Origin: Porphyromonas sp.
Lineage (GTDB): Bacteria; Bacteroidota; Bacteroidia; Bacteroidales; Porphyromonadaceae
Direction of reading: 5' to 3'
DNA: 64,000 nt
NCBI RefSeq assembly: GCF_030529325.1
Contig: NZ_JAUMXC010000004.1
Location: 1-64,000, forward strand
Shown: in pieces, positions 25,668 to 35,151 of the stretch
Layout: the number at the start of each line of letters is the position of its first letter
How positions within the stretch are numbered: position 1 is the first letter of the stretch
Notes under the pieces: model-generated
The model's input: the letters and a program-made list of their open reading frames with translations, nothing else
Told to the model about the DNA's origin: nothing
The model's database searches: none
Made by a program: the position numbers and the translations under genes

Positions 25668-28661
25668 ATGCGATATACATATATACTTTTCTCTCTACTC
25701 CTTTCAATATCAACTGCATGGGCGCAAAGGATGCCCAACCTTCTGGCAGATGTCCAATCCCGAGCTTTTGAATATGCAGATTCGGTAATGAAAGGGATGA
25801 GTGATAAGGAAATACTTGCGCAATTTATCATGCCCATGGTATGGCCGACAACAGACCCCAAAGCGCTCAAAGAATGGGATGACATGGTAAGTAACAAAAA
25901 GTATGGAGGGGTACTCTTCCAAAAGGGAGATCCCAAAGTACAACTATCTATGATCAACCACATGCGCAAGAAAGCAAAAATCCCCATGCTCGTATCGGCA
26001 GATGCCGAATGGGGGCTTTCCATGAGACTCTCAAACACGTTGCGCTACCCCAAAAACACCATGCTCGGAGCAGCAGACGACACTTCTCTCACCTACCGAT
26101 ACGGCAAGGCTGTTGCTTATGAGATGAAGCGTATGGGAATACATATCAACTTTGCTCCGACAATAGACGTCAACAATAATCCCAAAAATCCCGTCATAGG
26201 TGTGCGGAGCTTTGGCTCTGATCCGGAGAAAGTTTCGGCTCTCGGGATAGCTTTTTCGATGGGGTTGGAGAGTGAAGGAGTACTTTCTTGCGCCAAACAT
26301 TTTCCCGGTCATGGCAATACGGACGTAGACTCCCACAAAGGGTTACCAACGATCAAAGGCTCGAGAGAAGCTCTCGATGAGATCGAGTTAGCTCCGTTCA
26401 AGCAGTACATAAACAAGGGGCTTGGGGCGATTATGGTAGGTCATCTCAAAGTGCCTGCCCTCAAAACCGGAGCACGTCCTACCTCCCTCTCAAAAGCCGT
26501 GGTAACGGATCTACTAAAGCATGAAATGGGATTTAAGGGGCTCGTTGTCACCGACGGACTTGGTATGGAAGGAGCCCTTACAGATAAGTCTCTCTCGGTA
26601 GCAGTAGAGGCCTTCAAGGCAGGGAATCATGTACTCTTGGCATCTGTAAATCCAAGTAAAGATCTATCCTCCCTTCATGTAGCGTTGATGAGTGGAGAGA
26701 TCAATCGCGAGGAGATGATCCAACGTTGCCGAGAACTGCTTGCCATCAAATGGGCGGTAGGAGCACATATTGCAACACCATTGACTGCTGAAAGACTTTA
26801 TGAAGACCTATCTCCCACAGCTCACAAGGCATTGATAGAGGAGATCAATGACAAAGCGATGACTTTGCTGAAAAATGAGTCCAACACCATACCTCTTCCC
26901 TCTCCAAAAAGCGGAAAAGTAGCGCTTCTCAGATATGGATCACAAGCCTGTGGCACTTTGCTAAAAACAATGAAGAAGCATTCACAGATAGCCACATTCA
27001 CTCTGACACCCACATCCTCTCAGGCTGAAAAGGACAATGTATATTCACAACTAAGAAAGTATGAGACAGTGATCATCGCCTTGACATCAGACAAACTCAA
27101 AGGTGAAGGTGAGCTGGTAGCTCTTGCAAAGGCGACCCGAACCGTATTGGTATGCATGGCATCACCGTACACCCTACTCTCTTTTGACAAGGTCATTCCA
27201 CATTGTAAAGCCATCGCCGTGGGGTATGAGTTGACGACGGGAGCTCAACGGTCTATGGGAGACGCCTTATGGGGAGGCAAAACCTTTGAGGGGAAGCTAC
27301 CCGTAGACCTCACCCCTCTTTTCAGATCAGGCATGAACAACACTACTCCCGAGACACGACTTGGAGAGTCTGAACCGGAACGTGTCGGTCTGTCCTCGTC
27401 GAGACTCAAAGAGATAGACAATATCGCTCTCGAAGGGCTCAAGAAAGGAGCATATACGGGTTGTCAGGTTTTGGTAGCCAAAGAGGGAAAGATCATCTAC
27501 AATAAAGCCTTTGGAGTCAAAGGCAAGACAGACAAGGACAGTGTGACGACAGAGACATTGTATGACCTGGCATCAGTAACCAAGGCCATAGCCACGGTAC
27601 CTCTGACGATGATAGCCTCAGATGCAGGGCTTGTAAATACGGATATCCCGATAGCACACTACCTGCCCTACCTCAAACACAGCGATAAAGACAGGATCAA
27701 GGTCTCAGATCTTCTTCACCACACAGGGGGGATGCCCGCAGGCATCCTTTTTTATCAGTCTCTCATAGATCCATCGTCATACACCCCACCCCTGATATCT
27801 CATCGTCGCAAGAAAGGCTACCCCACACAGATCGGACGTCGCAGCTATGCTCGCAAGGGCTTCAAGTATCTGAAACATCTCGTCTCCAAAGACTCTTCGG
27901 CCATATATCCGATACGCTTTGCTCCGAATATGTACCTACATTACAGTATGAGGGACACCATACGTGCGGCAATCAAGGAGGCAGAAATCAATCATTCAAA
28001 AAAGAAGTATAGGTACAGCGACCTTGACTTCCTATTGCTTCAGGATATACTTGAAGCTCAACAAGGGAAAAGGCTGGATACCCTTTTTGCAGAACAGCTT
28101 GCACAACCTCTCGGTCTGCACAGATTGCTGTACAGGCCTTATACGAGATTTGCAAGGAAGGAAATTGCTGTCGGGCAGAAAGACAACTTCCTACGACATA
28201 TGGATTTGCGCGGGGATGTTGATGATGAAGCAGCAGCAATGCTGGGAGGGATAGCGGGCAATGCCGGTCTTTATGGCAACGCAGAAAGCATTGCAGTACT
28301 GCTCCAAATGTTACTCAACCAAGGACAATATGGGGGAGCAAAGATCATCCGCCCGGAGACAGTGAAAAAGTTCACGACAGCTCGACATCCACACTCTCCG
28401 TACGCTTTGGGCTTCGACAGACAACGAGCCAAAGGGGAGCAAAGTCCCATAACAGAGCTTGCGCCTGCGTCCACCTATGGGCATCAGGGATTCACCGGCA
28501 CTTGTTTTTGGGTCGATCCTCAAAACAAATTGATCTATGTCTTCCTCAGCAACCGGGGAGCTCCCAAACGTTGGAATTCTCTTCTCCTCCAACTCAACAT
28601 CCGCCCTCGTATCCAAGAGGTCATCTACCGATCATTTATAGCCCCCTATCCACATACGTAA
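25668..28661 (+). CDS. Exported GH3 glycosidase fused to serine beta-lactamase-like domain
   Basis: A 997-residue protein from the Met at 25668. Upstream ATG and alternative codons overlap the probable TATCTTTG promoter box at 25627-25634. Signal peptide MRYTYILFSLLLSISTAWAQ. Residues about 30-380 are a glycoside hydrolase family 3 domain of NagZ type: KHFPGHG (210-216) with D219 and H223, and the nucleophile in VVTDGLGM (Asp296). Residues about 385-560 are a GH3 C-terminal-like alpha/beta domain. Residues about 570-997 are a penicillin-binding/beta-lactamase-like serine hydrolase with SVTK (636-639), YSD (783-785) and HQG (939-941), all catalytic motifs intact. A known Bacteroidetes fusion, probably for peptidoglycan turnover in the periplasm; substrates are inferred. 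Confidence 0.9.
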   Translation: MRYTYILFSLLLSISTAWAQRMPNLLADVQSRAFEYADSVMKGMSDKEILAQFIMPMVWPTTDPKALKEWDDMVSNKKYGGVLFQKGDPKVQLSMINHMRKKAKIPMLVSADAEWGLSMRLSNTLRYPKNTMLGAADDTSLTYRYGKAVAYEMKRMGIHINFAPTIDVNNNPKNPVIGVRSFGSDPEKVSALGIAFSMGLESEGVLSCAKHFPGHGNTDVDSHKGLPTIKGSREALDEIELAPFKQYINKGLGAIMVGHLKVPALKTGARPTSLSKAVVTDLLKHEMGFKGLVVTDGLGMEGALTDKSLSVAVEAFKAGNHVLLASVNPSKDLSSLHVALMSGEINREEMIQRCRELLAIKWAVGAHIATPLTAERLYEDLSPTAHKALIEEINDKAMTLLKNESNTIPLPSPKSGKVALLRYGSQACGTLLKTMKKHSQIATFTLTPTSSQAEKDNVYSQLRKYETVIIALTSDKLKGEGELVALAKATRTVLVCMASPYTLLSFDKVIPHCKAIAVGYELTTGAQRSMGDALWGGKTFEGKLPVDLTPLFRSGMNNTTPETRLGESEPERVGLSSSRLKEIDNIALEGLKKGAYTGCQVLVAKEGKIIYNKAFGVKGKTDKDSVTTETLYDLASVTKAIATVPLTMIASDAGLVNTDIPIAHYLPYLKHSDKDRIKVSDLLHHTGGMPAGILFYQSLIDPSSYTPPLISHRRKKGYPTQIGRRSYARKGFKYLKHLVSKDSSAIYPIRFAPNMYLHYSMRDTIRAAIKEAEINHSKKKYRYSDLDFLLLQDILEAQQGKRLDTLFAEQLAQPLGLHRLLYRPYTRFARKEIAVGQKDNFLRHMDLRGDVDDEAAAMLGGIAGNAGLYGNAESIAVLLQMLLNQGQYGGAKIIRPETVKKFTTARHPHSPYALGFDRQRAKGEQSPITELAPASTYGHQGFTGTCFWVDPQNKLIYVFLSNRGAPKRWNSLLLQLNIRPRIQEVIYRSFIAPYPHT

Positions 28662-28704
28662 AGATCAGGAGGAGAGAGCTTCCATCTCCACAAAAAAGAT
28701 CACA

Positions 28705-28773
28705 AAAAGAAGATGTCTACCTTGATGAGTCAAGGTAGGCATCTTCTTTCATCAAGGTAGGCACATTGTTTTG
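28705..28773 (+). repeat. 22-nt module element with ~20-bp hairpin
   Basis: Left arm 28706-28725 (AAAGAAGATG then TCTACCTTGA) pairs with 28730-28749 with one G-T wobble and a 4-nt loop. Direct modules are 28730-28751 and 28752-28773. It lies between convergent genes. Confidence 0.85.
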
Positions 28774-28893
28774 TTACCTTCTATATCTTTTGTCAGATAC
28801 CCAATAGACATCCCGATACTATTAGATCCGAAAAAGGAGACTCTTGAAGAAAGAAAGCTGATGCTTCACAAGGAAATTGTCGAGAGTCATTAC

Positions 28894-28936
28894 AACAAAA
28901 AGGCGATGGACAAGCCATAAAGACTTATCCATCGCC
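28894..28936 (-). terminator. Terminator of the OmpA-domain operon
   Basis: Stem GGCGATGGA (28902-28910) / TCCATCGCC (28928-28936). The minus-strand exit is T-rich (complement of 28892-28901). It lies about 40 nt past the stop of the gene at 28975. Confidence 0.7.
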
Positions 28937-28974
28937 GGGATTGTTTACTGAGTATCTCTCTATACTTTCGTTTC

Positions 28975-29856
28975 TTATCGGACAGTGCGGAGTTCGACAC
29001 GGCGAGCTTCCTTCAACTGATCCTTCATGCTATCGATACCTGCTGGCACAAGGACAAGGCGATCTGCGTTGACACCCTTACTCTGCAGGTATTTAGCAAC
29101 ACTTTCGACTCTCCTCTGAGACAATCTGTTGTTGGCTGTCACATTACCTTCGGGCGAAGCATAGCCCTTGAGTTGCAGTTTCATTGAAGGATGCTGAGTC
29201 ATAGTGAAGGCAACGTTGTCCAAGTCTGACTTAGCCATGTTAGAGAGTGTATGGCTACCGACATTGAAGAAAACCTTGCTGTCTATGACTACAAAGCTTG
29301 TAGCAGCATCGACCTCCTTCACGGCAGATACATTGTCTTCGGGGACCACATTGCTCTTTTGCAACTCGTCTGTAGCAGACTCAAGTGCAGAGATCAACTC
29401 TTGTATATTCTGTGAAATGCCCGGATCACTCACGCGTGCAGGCACACTGTCCGAAATGCGTAGGACCGGAGTAGTACCGGTGCTTCCTTGAGTGATGATA
29501 TTTTGTATCACCGTAGGATCTACCTTTCCATTGGACTGTGCCAAGATTAGCGTCATGAGCATCTTCTCCATACGATCCATGCGAACTTTGTATTCATCTA
29601 TGTATGAGTCTCGGAGCGCTTGATCAAGTAGACGACGCTTGAGAGTCTCTATCTTGAAGCTCTGCACCATGCGATCGGTGGCTCTCGCCTTGATATGAGG
29701 CGCACGAGCTTCGATGATCATCTTAGTGATGAGCATCTCTGCTTGCTCGCGTGTGATGGGCAAGTAGCGATCGTCATCGTTACGCTCCACCTCTTGGGCA
29801 AAAAGCCCAAGAGATGATAGCGTTATTGTGATAAGTATAATGGCTAACTTCTTCAT
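28975..29856 (-). CDS. OmpA-domain (peptidoglycan-binding) protein without barrel
   Basis: About 293 residues from the Met at 29856; the Met four codons earlier is possible. Signal peptide MKKLAIILITITLSSLGLFAQ. Residues about 35-130 are helical and charged. A low-complexity linker follows, then the C-terminal OmpA-like domain (about 185-293; VFFNVGSHTLSNMAKSDLD, LKGYASPEGN, NNRLSQRRVESVAKYL), the domain that binds diaminopimelate of peptidoglycan. It has no N-terminal beta-barrel of its own. The gene follows a barrel protein gene by 20 nt on the same strand, so the two probably act together as a split OmpA anchoring the outer membrane to the wall. Confidence 0.85.
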   Translation of the reverse strand: MKKLAIILITITLSSLGLFAQEVERNDDDRYLPITREQAEMLITKMIIEARAPHIKARATDRMVQSFKIETLKRRLLDQALRDSYIDEYKVRMDRMEKMLMTLILAQSNGKVDPTVIQNIITQGSTGTTPVLRISDSVPARVSDPGISQNIQELISALESATDELQKSNVVPEDNVSAVKEVDAATSFVVIDSKVFFNVGSHTLSNMAKSDLDNVAFTMTQHPSMKLQLKGYASPEGNVTANNRLSQRRVESVAKYLQSKGVNADRLVLVPAGIDSMKDQLKEARRVELRTVR

Positions 29857-29876
29857 AATTCTATACATACTGATGA

Positions 29877-32009
29877 TTAGAATTTGAATCTATAACCTAC
29901 TGCCAACTGATTGTGCTTGAATAGATTTCTTGCTGAATAGTCAACGAAAAGGGCACCGTTGCCAACAGTCTTGACGTTTGCACCAACGATGATGTTTGTA
30001 CCTGGATCGACACCATTACCATGGTTGAAGAGTCCAAGACCAAAACCTACGTATGGAGTAAACTTATCAGACTTGACGAAGTCCATGTTGTAGATCACGT
30101 TGCCTGATAAACCATATCCGGTCTTGCTGCCAAGGCCGAGATAAAGCTCAGGCATGAAGTCGAACGCAGAGTTACCTATCTGCATGAACCCACGTACACC
30201 GAGATTCACATTAAATGCACCTCCAACATTGACACCACCGAATACAGCATAACGATTCATCAAGTAAGAAGAGCCATCCTGAACATCAACCTTGACTGCT
30301 TCAGCAGAGGTTGCTGCAGGCGCAGCTGTAGTGTGTACAGGCACCACGGTTTGTGTTCCGGGGGTGACAACAGTGGTAGTTGTAGTCGCACCTGAACCAG
30401 ACTTCTTCACCATCTCGCTGTGATTACGATCAAGCTTAGCGGAGATCTCAGTGAGGATCTTAGCGATTTCAGGAGTGTTGTCAATAGAAGTCTTTTGCTC
30501 CTTGCCCTTTGCTGTCATGGCAGAAAGGAGGACACTTGTTTCATCCTGAGTAAGTCTTGCTGTGATGAGATCCTCTTCCTTGCGTACCTTTTGGAGGATA
30601 CGCTCTACCATTTCCTCAAATTCCTTTTGAGTCATACGATCATTAGCTCGCTCACGGCGCTCAACTTCCACTCGTTCTACTCTTTCTCTTTCCACTCTAT
30701 CTACAACCATCTCACTTCTCATTTCATTGATACGATCATTATCGTACTCAGAAGTTGCCTCAGTTGCCCTGCCATAGATAGGAGCCTTTGCAGGAACACC
30801 AAGGTTGAAACGAACGCCGGCAGTATACATGTGGTTATTGATAAGTTCAGAAGGCTTTGACACCTTTGTCACGTCCTCTACTTCAGCACGGTTAGTCATC
30901 AACATAGCGTTGTATGTACCATAAAGAGCGATGAAACGAGATACCGGGATCTCAATACCTGCTCCTGCAATGGCCATAAGGTTGCTCTTCTTGAAAGCCT
31001 TGTCGCCCTCAACGTCCAAGTAACCGACACCAAGGCTGAGATAAGGAACAATACCACGTGGGTAATTGAGACGAGTGATGATATTAGCCCCATACATCTT
31101 CATGTCCTTGTTGAAGTCGATGTTGAGAGTGTTAGGTTCCTTTGTTGCTTGGTAGTAGAAACCACGGATACCAACAAGTGAAGAGAGATCAAAACCTGCA
31201 GCCCCCCCGACAAACCATTGGTCAGCACGATCGATCTTGCCGCTGAAATCCACAAATGCTACGCCCGGCTCAAGGACAAACTTTGGCCCGCGGAAACCAT
31301 CTGTGAAGAGGCTATAATATGCACGACCTTGCTTGTCCCTTGGGGTAGTGTTTCCACCCAAATAGAAATCAAGTGATGCCAATGCTGCCCAATTGCCCCA
31401 TCTCGCATCTTTGTCTGTTTCTGTAGGATTGAAGTAGGTATTATCTGCATCCATGTTAAAGCGGATGTTGCGTGCTTCAAGAGACAAAGCCATACGATCA
31501 GAGAGGCTTAGCTTGAGACCGGCACCGAGACTTACATAAATCTGCTTCTCCTTGACATCTGCATCAGAAATAGCACCACCAAGGTTGTCAGACTTAAACG
31601 GAGTGTAGTCAAATATCTGCACACCTGTACCGGCTGTGACATAAGGAGAGAAGAGTGCATTACCAAAAAGATTAATCTTTGCTTCACCACCGATACGAGT
31701 GATATCGATCTTTGAGCCTTCAAGTTTATTGAGGGTTTCTTCGTTAAATACGTTCCATGACTTATCTTGAAGAGCGCTCTTTGGATCAAGGGACTTTTCA
31801 AATGTTCCTCTCAACTCGAAGAATCTACCGAAACCAAAACCAACCCTTGCACCCCAAAATGGAGTGTTCTTCAACGCGATATTACTATTCCACCAATTGT
31901 ACTCAACAAATGGAGATACAGTAACACTCACATCCTTCACCTGAGCTTGCGCTCCGGTAAGCGCTAGCGTTGCCAGCGCACTTGCTAATAAAAATTTTCT
32001 CTTTCTCAT
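29877..32009 (-). CDS. Large outer membrane beta-barrel protein with central coiled coil
   Basis: About 710 residues from the Met at 32009, where a clear signal peptide begins (MRKRKFLLASALATLALTGAQAQ); the longer ORF adds an unlikely 29 residues. Residues about 25-430 contain alternating hydrophobic beta-strands and Gly-rich turns typical of Bacteroidetes outer membrane barrels, apparently in two successive blocks. Residues about 450-560 are highly charged and helical (ERVERVEVERRERANDRM, EEMVERILQKVRKEEDL), a probable coiled coil. A Thr/Ala linker (about 580-605) leads to a second barrel-like region ending GYRFKF, with the aromatic C-terminal residue expected for barrel insertion. There is no OmpA domain; that is encoded next door. 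Function is probably structural or porin-like. Confidence 0.75.
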   Translation of the reverse strand: MRKRKFLLASALATLALTGAQAQVKDVSVTVSPFVEYNWWNSNIALKNTPFWGARVGFGFGRFFELRGTFEKSLDPKSALQDKSWNVFNEETLNKLEGSKIDITRIGGEAKINLFGNALFSPYVTAGTGVQIFDYTPFKSDNLGGAISDADVKEKQIYVSLGAGLKLSLSDRMALSLEARNIRFNMDADNTYFNPTETDKDARWGNWAALASLDFYLGGNTTPRDKQGRAYYSLFTDGFRGPKFVLEPGVAFVDFSGKIDRADQWFVGGAAGFDLSSLVGIRGFYYQATKEPNTLNIDFNKDMKMYGANIITRLNYPRGIVPYLSLGVGYLDVEGDKAFKKSNLMAIAGAGIEIPVSRFIALYGTYNAMLMTNRAEVEDVTKVSKPSELINNHMYTAGVRFNLGVPAKAPIYGRATEATSEYDNDRINEMRSEMVVDRVERERVERVEVERRERANDRMTQKEFEEMVERILQKVRKEEDLITARLTQDETSVLLSAMTAKGKEQKTSIDNTPEIAKILTEISAKLDRNHSEMVKKSGSGATTTTTVVTPGTQTVVPVHTTAAPAATSAEAVKVDVQDGSSYLMNRYAVFGGVNVGGAFNVNLGVRGFMQIGNSAFDFMPELYLGLGSKTGYGLSGNVIYNMDFVKSDKFTPYVGFGLGLFNHGNGVDPGTNIIVGANVKTVGNGALFVDYSARNLFKHNQLAVGYRFKF

Positions 32010-32064
32010 AATATTCTTTAAATTCGTTCTGTGGATTAGGGCTACGTTTTTACATGGCCTGAAA

Positions 32065-32096
32065 CAAAGATAGGAATAAGAGTCTGAAATATACAA
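32065..32096 (-). promoter_or_regulatory. Promoter of the barrel/OmpA operon
   Basis: On the minus strand TTG (complement of 32094-32096) and TATCTTTG (complement of 32065-32072) are 21 nt apart. The start would fall about 45-50 nt before the barrel ATG. Confidence 0.6.
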
Positions 32097-32436
32097 TTAT
32101 TTTGACCTTTCTTTTAAATCGTACATATCAAACCTGACAGAATTAATATCTTTTTGCTATTTTTTATCTTATTTATTGCCTGTTTTAGCCAATCACCCTC
32201 TCTAAACATGAAAGAATAAGGATAAAGATCACAAAAAGTAGGTATGATTATCAGATATCCTTAGGCATCTTTCAGCCATTCTTTAACAACAGATCGGTAT
32301 AGGAACTCAAAGGAATAGTTCTACATTTAGCCTTAAAGAATTAAAACAATGACATAAGTAAATACAACACGGCATGCTCGGGAGATCTCTAAAGGACATC
32401 GGGCAAAAAGACACAAAAGCCAATATTCCGATATGA

Positions 32437-32456
32437 GTGCACGCTTTCGCGTGCAC
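32437..32456. promoter_or_regulatory. GC-rich palindrome upstream of TonB operon
   Basis: GTGCACGC-TTTC-GCGTGCAC, an 8-bp perfect inverted repeat, in otherwise AT-rich sequence 123 nt before the TonB receptor gene. A further CACGTG/GTGCGAACAC stretch follows at once. It has no T-tail, so an operator or RNA hairpin is likelier than a terminator. The regulator is unknown. Confidence 0.4.
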
Positions 32457-32578
32457 GTGTGCGAACACTTTATATATGTAAAACTTTGAAAATCGGTGAA
32501 AAAGGTATTACTTTGTAGGAGTATTAGGTAAGTTATTGCGCGGATATTCTCTATCCGCCTTCACACTAAACATTTTAT

Positions 32579-35113
32579 ATGAATATCAAACAAGGATTAC
32601 TTCTGCTGAGCATCTCCGTCGGCATACTGGCGCATATTGATGCAACAGCTCAAGAAGTCAAGACTTCAGACTCTGAAACATTGAAGAGGGAAGTCTCTCA
32701 GTTGACACAAGAGGAACTCGAGCTTGAGTTTGACCCCGGTATGAATATGGAGTTACCAGCACTCCTCAATGCTTCGAGAGATCCATTCGGTGCGGCAGTT
32801 GCCTACAACCTGAGTCCATTCAGATATAGACTGAGAGGTCTTGATGGCATGTACACCAACACCTTGATCAATGGAATCAAGATGAATGACATGAACACAG
32901 GATTCACGGCATGGTCTCTTTGGGGAGGACTCAACGACATCACTCGTAACCAAGAGACGGTACTCGGTCTCTCTGCATCGGCATTTGATAGCGGGAATCT
33001 TGGTGGGACACAAGCCCTTGACTTTAGGGCATCAGCCTTTAGCAAAGGAGTAAAGTTGACTTACTCAAATAGTAACCGTACGTACTTACATCGTGCCATG
33101 ATAACGGCATCGACAGGTCTGCGCACCGATGGTTGGGCAGCAACAATATCTGTCGGCACAAGACTTGGTAACAGTGGATATACACTCGGCACATTTTATG
33201 ACGCTCAAGCCATCTTCTTGGGGATTGAAAAAAGACTTGATCAGGGACATGCCCTTGCCCTCTCAGCATTCGTTGCTCCGACTCGCCGTGGAGTGGCTAT
33301 GGGATCGACCCAAGAGGCTTATGACCTTGTAGGCAGCAACCACTACAACCCCAATGTAGGATACCAGAACGGCAAGGTGCGCAATGCTCGTGTGAGACAA
33401 AGCTTCGAGCCCGTTGTTCTCCTTACCCACGACTGGAAGATCAGCAGGTGGAACAAACTGTCGACTTCGGTGATGTTGAGGGCTGGACATAATGCATATT
33501 CGGGAATGAACTGGATAGGCCAAGATCCTCGTCCGGACTACTACCGCAACCTGCCAAGCAACTATGAAGGGATCAAAACGGTGCAAGACGCACTCACAGA
33601 GCTTTGGGAGTCCGGAGATCGTAGCACTCTGTACATAGACTTTGACAGGATGTACCGCTCCAATCTCAATAACCAACAAATTATCCTCGATGACAAGGGA
33701 AATGTCGTAGCTGACGGCAAAAGGGCAATGTACATCATAGAGGATCGTAGAAACGACCAAAGACAATTGTCGTTAGCATCGACTCTCAATAGCAAACTCT
33801 CAGAAATGTTTTCTCTCGATGCAGGGGTACGCTTTGCAGCTAATAAGACATCAGGCTTCACAACGGTCAAAGACCTTCTCGGAGGAGACTATTGGTACGA
33901 CATAGATAAATTTGCGGAAAGAGATTTCTCTCAAGATCCTCTAAAGGCGATGAGCGACCTCAACAATCCTTATCGTGTCGTCAAAGAAGGAGACAAGTTC
34001 GGTTACGACTACGATACTCATATCATAAGACCGGAAGTATGGGGTGTCCTTCGCCAGGAAACTTATCGATTTGACAACTACCTCGCTCTTCAGCTCGGCC
34101 ACGCGACAATGTACCGCGATGGTAAGATGAAAAGAGGCTTATTCCCCGACAACTCATACGGCAAGTCTGATGTGCTCAAGTTCTTTGAATATGATGCCAA
34201 GTTAGGATCTACGTTCAAAATCTCAGGTCAGCACTATGTCTCTGCCAATATCAGTGTAGGTCAGCGTGCACCTCTCATGAGAGACATCTTTGTTTCTTCT
34301 CGCTCTCGCAACACGATCGTCGAAGGACTCAAAGCAGAACGTTCCCTTGCCGGAGACTTGAGCTATGTCTACCGTTCGCCTTTCGTAAAAGCAAGATTGA
34401 GCGGATTTTTCACCCGTATAGACAACAAGAGCAAGACAATATCATTCTATGATGACGAAAAGAGAACCTTTGGTCAATACGTAATGACAGGCATAGGCGA
34501 ACAGTATGTCGGAATAGAAGCCGGTGCAGAAATAAAGTTGTCTCCGACATGGACGCTCAATGCGGCAGGATCGATCGGGGACTTCTTCTACCACCAAAAT
34601 GCGAACTACTCACACTATGTGGACAACACGGAAAAACTCCTCGGTAGTGGTACGGTCTATTGGAAAGACTATAAAATATCAGGCACCCCTCAAAAGGTGG
34701 CAAGCCTCGGAGTGAATTATCGTTCGCCAAAGTACTGGTATGCAGGACTGACAGTAAACTACGCTGCTGACTCGTACATCAGCATGAACCCCACATTGAG
34801 GACAACAGAGCTATATGAGGCGGATGGATTCAAACCTGAGTTTGCTCACCAAGAAAACTTCGGTAGTTACTGGATCCTTGATGCTAACATAGGTAAATCT
34901 TGGAGGTTTGCTCGCAAATACACGCTTGCAGTCAACCTTTCGGCTTCCAATGTGCTAAACAACAAGGCCATCAAGACCGGAGGATTTGAACAGATGCGCA
35001 ACCGATTCACTACGGATGACTCCGGTAAGAGAGTATTTGAAAGACCCTTCGACAAAAAGTACTTCTACATGTTTGGCATGAACTACTTTGCGAACATCAG
35101 CTTCCGCTGGTAA
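32579..35113 (+). CDS. TonB-dependent outer membrane receptor
   Basis: An 844-residue outer membrane receptor. Signal peptide to about ATAQ (residues 1-25). There is no carboxypeptidase-like N-terminal domain. A plug domain starts near residue 50 (PFRYRLRGLDGMYTNTLINGIKMNDMNTGF). The remainder is a 22-strand-type barrel ending in an aromatic -NISFRW. First gene of a probable operon with a DUF5689 lipoprotein (38 nt on) and a BACON lipoprotein. This suggests a surface uptake or binding complex in which the lipoproteins capture a ligand for the receptor. The ligand cannot be read from sequence; this is not a standard SusC/SusD pair. Confidence 0.88.
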   Translation: MNIKQGLLLLSISVGILAHIDATAQEVKTSDSETLKREVSQLTQEELELEFDPGMNMELPALLNASRDPFGAAVAYNLSPFRYRLRGLDGMYTNTLINGIKMNDMNTGFTAWSLWGGLNDITRNQETVLGLSASAFDSGNLGGTQALDFRASAFSKGVKLTYSNSNRTYLHRAMITASTGLRTDGWAATISVGTRLGNSGYTLGTFYDAQAIFLGIEKRLDQGHALALSAFVAPTRRGVAMGSTQEAYDLVGSNHYNPNVGYQNGKVRNARVRQSFEPVVLLTHDWKISRWNKLSTSVMLRAGHNAYSGMNWIGQDPRPDYYRNLPSNYEGIKTVQDALTELWESGDRSTLYIDFDRMYRSNLNNQQIILDDKGNVVADGKRAMYIIEDRRNDQRQLSLASTLNSKLSEMFSLDAGVRFAANKTSGFTTVKDLLGGDYWYDIDKFAERDFSQDPLKAMSDLNNPYRVVKEGDKFGYDYDTHIIRPEVWGVLRQETYRFDNYLALQLGHATMYRDGKMKRGLFPDNSYGKSDVLKFFEYDAKLGSTFKISGQHYVSANISVGQRAPLMRDIFVSSRSRNTIVEGLKAERSLAGDLSYVYRSPFVKARLSGFFTRIDNKSKTISFYDDEKRTFGQYVMTGIGEQYVGIEAGAEIKLSPTWTLNAAGSIGDFFYHQNANYSHYVDNTEKLLGSGTVYWKDYKISGTPQKVASLGVNYRSPKYWYAGLTVNYAADSYISMNPTLRTTELYEADGFKPEFAHQENFGSYWILDANIGKSWRFARKYTLAVNLSASNVLNNKAIKTGGFEQMRNRFTTDDSGKRVFERPFDKKYFYMFGMNYFANISFRW

Positions 35114-35151
35114 GCCACCCATGTCATAACTGTATATAAAGCAATATCGAT

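Larger units (their letters stand above)
32010..32578. other. Divergent intergenic region with promoter and palindrome
   Basis: 570 nt between the barrel gene (minus) and the TonB receptor gene (plus). It holds the barrel promoter (32065-32096), AT-rich sequence, and a GC-rich palindrome at 32437-32456. No gene is supported. Confidence 0.5.
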
